Part shown: one piece after another, positions 59,768 to 64,000 of the stretch
How positions within the stretch are numbered: the first letter of the stretch is position 1
How the letters are laid out: each line of letters begins with the position of its first letter
NCBI RefSeq assembly: GCF_900100495.1
Contig: NZ_FNCT01000012.1
Location: forward strand, 62,001-126,000
Source: Pseudomonas benzenivorans
GTDB taxonomy: Bacteria; Pseudomonadota; Gammaproteobacteria; Pseudomonadales; Pseudomonadaceae
DNA length: 64,000 nt
Direction: 5' to 3'
Notes under the pieces: model-generated
Databases searched by the model: none
What the model was told of the DNA's origin: nothing
Seen by the model: only the letters and a program-made list of their open reading frames with translations
Program-made: the position numbers and the translations under genes

Positions 59768-59796
59768 TTGTTGCCTGGGGGGCTTTCTGGTATAAA
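59768..59796 (+). promoter_or_regulatory. rpmB-rpmG sigma-70 promoter
   Basis: TTGTTG (59768-59773) and TATAAA (59791-59796) are spaced by 17 bases, close to the ideal -35/-10 pattern. Transcription would start near 59803, about 140 bases before rpmB. The leader contains AACCCATGCCGGGTT, a small hairpin that could have a role in feedback control. Confidence 0.75.
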
Positions 59797-59943
59797 GCAG
59801 CGCTCTTTTCTAGGGGCCCGGTTGTTGCGCTTTCAGGTGTGGCCGGTAAGACCCTCGAGAAACGCGGCGCAGAGCGCCATTGACATTGAGTTTAAGCGGC
59901 CAACCCATGCCGGGTTGGGCATGTGGTTTTAGAGGGCTGAGGC

Positions 59944-60180
59944 ATGTCGAGAGTCTGTCAAGTTACCGGTAAGGGTCCGGTAACCGGGAATAACATTTCC
60001 CACGCAAACAACAAAACCCGTCGTCGTTTCCTGCCGAACCTGCAGCATCATCGCTTCTGGGTCGAGTCGGAGAAGCGCTTCGTGCGTCTGCGCGTATCTG
60101 CCAAGGGCATGCGCGTCATCGACAAGCGTGGCATTGACGTAGTGCTGTCCGAGCTGCGCGCTCGCGGCGAAAAGGTTTAA
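59944..60180 (+). CDS. rpmB: 50S ribosomal protein L28
   Basis: A 78-residue ribosomal protein. MSRVCQVTGKGPVTGNNISHANNKTRRRF is the conserved start, followed by RFWVESEKRFVRLRVSAKGMRVIDKRG. GAGGGCTGAGGC precedes the ATG. It is cotranscribed with rpmG, ten bases downstream. Confidence 0.99.
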   Translation: MSRVCQVTGKGPVTGNNISHANNKTRRRFLPNLQHHRFWVESEKRFVRLRVSAKGMRVIDKRGIDVVLSELRARGEKV

Positions 60181-60190
60181 GGAGTAAGTC

Positions 60191-60346
60191 ATGCGTGAAC
60201 TGATCCGTTTGGTGTCCAGCGCCGGTACCGGCCACTTCTACACCACCGACAAGAACAAGCGCACCACTCCGGACAAAATCGAAATCAAAAAATTCGATCC
60301 GGTTGTGCGTAAGCACGTGATCTACAAGGAAGCCAAGATCAAGTAA
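60191..60346 (+). CDS. rpmG: 50S ribosomal protein L33
   Basis: A 51-residue ribosomal protein (MRELIRLVSSAGTGHFYTTD ... KFDPVVRKHVIYKEAKIK). It lacks the zinc-binding CxxC pairs of the other L33 type. AAGGAGTAAGTC is the ribosome binding site. It is followed by a clear terminator. Confidence 0.99.
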   Translation: MRELIRLVSSAGTGHFYTTDKNKRTTPDKIEIKKFDPVVRKHVIYKEAKIK

Positions 60347-60363
60347 TTGATCCGCCCCTTGAC

Positions 60364-60394
60364 GAAAAAGCCCGCCTAGATGGCGGGCTTTTTC
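60364..60394 (+). terminator. Terminator of rpmBG
   Basis: GAAAAAGCCCGCC and GGCGGGCTTTTTC form a 13-bp stem around a TAGAT loop with a built-in T run. Since the A run is on the other side, it probably also ends the outer-membrane gene transcript coming from the right. Confidence 0.92.
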
Positions 60395-60422
60395 TTGCCT
60401 GGGATTTGTCGCGCGGCGGCGT

Positions 60423-61343
60423 TCAGAACAGGTGCAGCAGGCGCAGGTTCAGCCGGGCGTCCTCGCGAAAACCGTTGTCCACCGCGATGTCGCGGCCGAT
60501 GCTGGCCGCCAGCTGGGTGTCGGGCAGGAAGAACCAGGCGAAGCCTGCCGACCACTTGCTGCTGCGCTGACCGTCGTCCATCCAGGTCTGCTCCAGGCGG
60601 TTCTCGCCGCCTTCCTGGTAGGACAGCCCGGCGCGCAGGTCGAAGTGCTCGCCCAGCGGGTAACGCAGGAAACCCTGGTACTGGTAGCTGGGTTTCTGCC
60701 GGTGGGTCCACTGGTGCGCGCCGTAGTCGTGGTTGCGCCCGTAGAAGGTCACATCGGCCGCCAGATCCAGCGCCAACCGATCGCCGATGCCGGTGACATA
60801 GCCGGCCTGCAGGGTGAGCTTCCAGCGGTTCTCGCCGAGGTTCAGCGGCTGGTCGTGGTCGTAGCGACCGAGCGGGACGAACAGGTAGGGGGTGATGGCA
60901 AAGAAGCGCCGGCGCTCGGGCTGGTTGAGCAGCCACAGCGGCATGGCCAGGATCGGGTCGGCCAGGCCGCTGCTGTCGCCCAGGGCGCCGGCGTCGTGGC
61001 GGCCGTCGAGGCGGCCGAACGGCAGCAGGATCTGCGGGGCGATCCGGTAGCCGCCCAGTTCGGCGTAGTGCACCAGGCGCAGGATGCCGATCTGCGAGTC
61101 CAGTCCCGGCGCGCCGGCTTGGCGCTGGCCGTTCTGGTACAGCCGGTCGCGCTCGGCGTACTGCAGGTAGAGCAGGCCCAGGGTGCTGCCGGCGGCGGCC
61201 GGGACGTAGTCGCCGGCATCCAGGTCCAGGGCGTTGGCCGGCCGGCTGGCGCTCAGGCCGCCGAGCAACAGCAGGCACCAGAGGGCGAGCCACAGGCGTG
61301 CGTCGATGTTCAGGGTGGTATCGGGCAAAGGTAGCGGGGTCAT
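60423..61343 (-). CDS. Outer-membrane channel of the phenol MetA-pathway (MetA_deg) type
   Basis: A 306-residue beta-barrel-like protein with an N-terminal hydrophobic signal (LWLALWCLLLLGGLSASRPANA, cut near residue 38). The mature part (LDLDAGDYVPAAAGSTLGLLYLQYAERD) and repeated amphipathic strands (YQYQGFLRYPLGEHFDLRAGLSY, SKWSAGFAWFFLPDTQLAASIG) match the Phenol_MetA_deg transporter family, and it ends in Phe (LLHLF). Such proteins are thought to help hydrophobic substrates cross the outer membrane. A sigma-54-type promoter (GG-N10-GC) lies about 25 bases before the start. The VOC gene lies upstream on the same strand. Confidence 0.8.
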   Translation of the reverse strand: MTPLPLPDTTLNIDARLWLALWCLLLLGGLSASRPANALDLDAGDYVPAAAGSTLGLLYLQYAERDRLYQNGQRQAGAPGLDSQIGILRLVHYAELGGYRIAPQILLPFGRLDGRHDAGALGDSSGLADPILAMPLWLLNQPERRRFFAITPYLFVPLGRYDHDQPLNLGENRWKLTLQAGYVTGIGDRLALDLAADVTFYGRNHDYGAHQWTHRQKPSYQYQGFLRYPLGEHFDLRAGLSYQEGGENRLEQTWMDDGQRSSKWSAGFAWFFLPDTQLAASIGRDIAVDNGFREDARLNLRLLHLF

Positions 61344-61367
61344 GGCTGGTCTCGTCGTGCGGGAGGC

Positions 61368-61382
61368 GCAAGGGGGTTGCCC
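61368..61382 (-). promoter_or_regulatory. Sigma-54-type promoter before the outer-membrane channel gene
   Basis: On the minus strand GGGCAACCCCCTTGC fits TGGCACNNNNNTTGC at eight of ten fixed positions, with GG and GC exactly ten bases apart. The expected start would be near 61357, only about 14 bases before the ATG, so the leader would be short. Confidence 0.55.
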
Positions 61383-61424
61383 AGGCCGCTGGCCCGGGCG
61401 ATCGCGGAGAGGAGGGCGGCGGGC

Positions 61425-61587
61425 CTAGCAGGCCGTTGAAAAACTACCTACGTTGCCGATGCGTCGTTAAAAACAAGCTCGTGTGCGAGCTCAGTCAAAA
61501 TGCTCATTTACAACTCGTAAACTCCGCTTTTTCGCTTGTTTTTGCCTCGCCTCGGCTGCCTCGCCTACGTTTTCAACGGCCTGCTAG
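61425..61587. mobile_element. 163-bp MITE-like element with 18-bp perfect terminal repeats
   Basis: The ends CTAGCAGGCCGTTGAAAA (61425-61442) and TTTTCAACGGCCTGCTAG (61570-61587) are exact inverted repeats. The interior has CAAGCTCGTGTGCGAGCTCA and AATGCTCATTTACAACTCGT. A related full copy is at 20345 and a right-end remnant at 36681. Its right end overlaps the stop codon of the VOC gene, and it separates that gene from the outer-membrane channel gene. Confidence 0.8.
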
Positions 61588-62228
61588 CGTTGCGGTTGCC
61601 GCGGGTCCCACAGCAGCCGGTCCAGGCCCTGCTCGTAGCCCATGCCCTGGGGAAAGCTCACCAGTTCCAGCTGCAGGCCCCAGGGGGCGAGGAAATACAC
61701 CCAGGTCAGGCCGGCCGCCGGCCCTTCGCTGAAGCTGCTGGGTTGGTCGAGCACCCGCACGCCCCTGGCTTTCAGGTAGGCGACTGCGGCGGCCATGTCG
61801 TCCACGTAGAACGCCAGGTGGTGGCCGCCGATGTCGCTGTTGCGCGGCAGCCGGCGATTCTGGTCGGGTGCCGTGTATTCGAAGATCTCCAGGTTGGTGC
61901 CGTTGCCGCAGCGCACCATCTGGAAGTCCTTGATGGTCGCGCGTGGGTGCACGTTGAGGTGCCGCGCCATCCAGTCGTCGGCGAACTTGAACTCGCCGAA
62001 GGTGAAATAGGGCTCGCAGCCGAGCACCTCGACGAAGAACGCGGTGGCCTCGCCCAGGTTCGGCGCGGTGATGCCGATGTGCTGCAGCCCGCGCATGCCG
62101 GGCAGTGCGTCCGCCTGCAAGGGTGTGGCGGCGACGACGGCGAGGGTCAGGAGCAGGCGGCGCAACCAGAGATAAGGGGCGAGCGGGCGCGGGGCGGGAA
62201 CAAACGGCAGGCAGGTTATCGGCAGCAT
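61584..62228 (-). CDS. Exported VOC (glyoxalase/dioxygenase fold) protein
   Basis: A 214-residue protein with a signal-like N-terminus (LWLRRLLLTLAVVAATPLQADA, cut near residue 41). Residues 45-195 form the vicinal-oxygen-chelate fold, and the expected metal ligands are all present: H in LQHIGITAPN, E in LEIFEYTAP, H in GGHHLAFYV, E in LQLELVSF. Most VOC enzymes are cytoplasmic, so export is unusual. AGAGGATGCACC precedes the ATG. A sigma-54-type promoter lies about 70 bases upstream and an AcoR-like activator gene is divergent. The TAG stop is formed by the terminal CTAG of a MITE-like element. Confidence 0.82.
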   Translation of the reverse strand: MLPITCLPFVPAPRPLAPYLWLRRLLLTLAVVAATPLQADALPGMRGLQHIGITAPNLGEATAFFVEVLGCEPYFTFGEFKFADDWMARHLNVHPRATIKDFQMVRCGNGTNLEIFEYTAPDQNRRLPRNSDIGGHHLAFYVDDMAAAVAYLKARGVRVLDQPSSFSEGPAAGLTWVYFLAPWGLQLELVSFPQGMGYEQGLDRLLWDPRQPQR

Positions 62229-62606
62229 GGTGCATCCTCTTGGTTATTGTTCGAGTGCCCCGCGCGCTGTCCGGCAGGGGCTGCAACAGCCGTCCGCAGG
62301 ATGCATGCCAGCACCCGGAAATGACCCCAAGCACTTGATTGTTAATAGGATTCTGTCGCTCCATGAGGGGCCTTTGGCCGGCGCAGAGGCTGCCTGGTTG
62401 TCAACCGGCTTACAGCTGTAAAGCCAGTTGTCACGGGCGCTACAGGCATCGCCCCGGCGCCCCCGCGGGGGTAAACTGCCTGCAGTTCAATGCTGCACAG
62501 GCTCCGCCCCAGCCAGGCCGGAGTCCAACAAGAACAAGATCGTCACTGTAGGCAACGCCGCCAAAACGCCTGTGTCGGCAGCGCGTCGTTCGTCCGAGGA
62601 GGCTGC
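62229..62606. other. Divergent regulatory region of VOC gene and sigma-54 activator
   Basis: No gene seen. Besides the sigma-54 promoter it contains the palindrome GGCTTACAGCTGTAAAGCC (62407-62425), with GTTGTCAACC and GCCAGTTGTCAC on its flanks. This lies about 100 bases upstream of the sigma-54 promoter, where an activator of this class usually binds, so it is a candidate upstream activating site. Confidence 0.5.
62296..62310 (-). promoter_or_regulatory. Sigma-54-type promoter before the VOC gene
   Basis: On the minus strand TGGCATGCATCCTGC fits TGGCACNNNNNTTGC at eight of ten fixed positions; GG and GC are exactly ten bases apart. The start would be near 62285, leaving a leader of about 57 bases with a good AGAGGA ribosome binding site. 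Confidence 0.65.

Positions 62607-64000
<1,394 letters not shown>

Noticed and set aside
60000..60016. AACAACAA motif inside rpmB
   Set aside because: It lies within coding sequence (Asn-Asn-Lys codons) of a conserved ribosomal protein and not at a ribosome binding site.

Overview
The window is a stretch of a GC-rich gammaproteobacterial chromosome that I place in Pseudomonas sensu lato. The evidence is the gene order pstSCAB-phoU / phoBR / ubiAC / glc / rubredoxins / recG-oxyR / spoT-rpoZ / gmk / rph-crc-pyrE / argB-algC-dut-coaBC / radC / rpmBG, which as I remember it is the P. aeruginosa order in the pstS-to-rpmG interval. Other Pseudomonas hallmarks are Crc, an OprD-family porin, very long PstC and PstA proteins, a long membrane-anchored AlgC, and many REP-like palindromes. 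No phage, CRISPR array, tRNA, rRNA or transposase gene was seen.

Layout. 1-6.2 kb: uptake of organic acids (OprD-type porin; TRAP permeases DctQ/DctM divergent from a Tat-type lipoprotein DctP) and a hotdog thioesterase. 6.3-13.2 kb: the Pho-regulated phosphate uptake operon pstSCAB-phoU, with Pho boxes before pstS and again before pstC. 13.6-19 kb: a response regulator, a small membrane protein, an M23 peptidase, a BCCT-type carrier and a CNNM/CorC protein. 19-23 kb: phoR, phoB, ubiA, ubiC on the minus strand. 23-32.8 kb: divergent glcC and an extended glycolate island glcD-E-F-G-glcB plus a lactate/glycolate permease, which takes glycolate to malate. 32.9-36.5 kb: two rubredoxins, rubredoxin reductase, an HU protein and two small conserved proteins. 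36.7-41.3 kb: YbaK-HDOD protein, recG, oxyR. 41.3-51.1 kb: housekeeping genes including spoT, rpoZ, gmk, rph, crc and pyrE. 51.5-57.5 kb: coaBC-dut-algC-argB operon and radC. 57.6-60.4 kb: an orphan dipeptide-type binding protein, a 352-bp inverted-repeat element, and rpmB-rpmG. 60.4-64 kb: an outer-membrane channel, an exported VOC protein and a divergent sigma-54 activator cut by the window end.

How it fits together. PhoBR and Pst form one regulon and the PhoB sites are visible. GlcC has three TNGTNNNACNA sites in the glcC-glcD gap. The Crc gene lies in the same window as several perfect AANAANAA (Hfq/Crc) motifs at ribosome binding sites, most strikingly on both arms of the divergent TRAP locus. 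The least familiar unit is at the right end. The exported VOC protein and the outer-membrane channel each have a GG-N10-GC sigma-54 promoter signature, next to an AcoR-type sigma-54 activator; an insertion-like element lies between them and supplies the VOC stop codon. Several families of imperfect palindromes and 130-350 bp inverted-repeat elements occupy most of the larger intergenic gaps.
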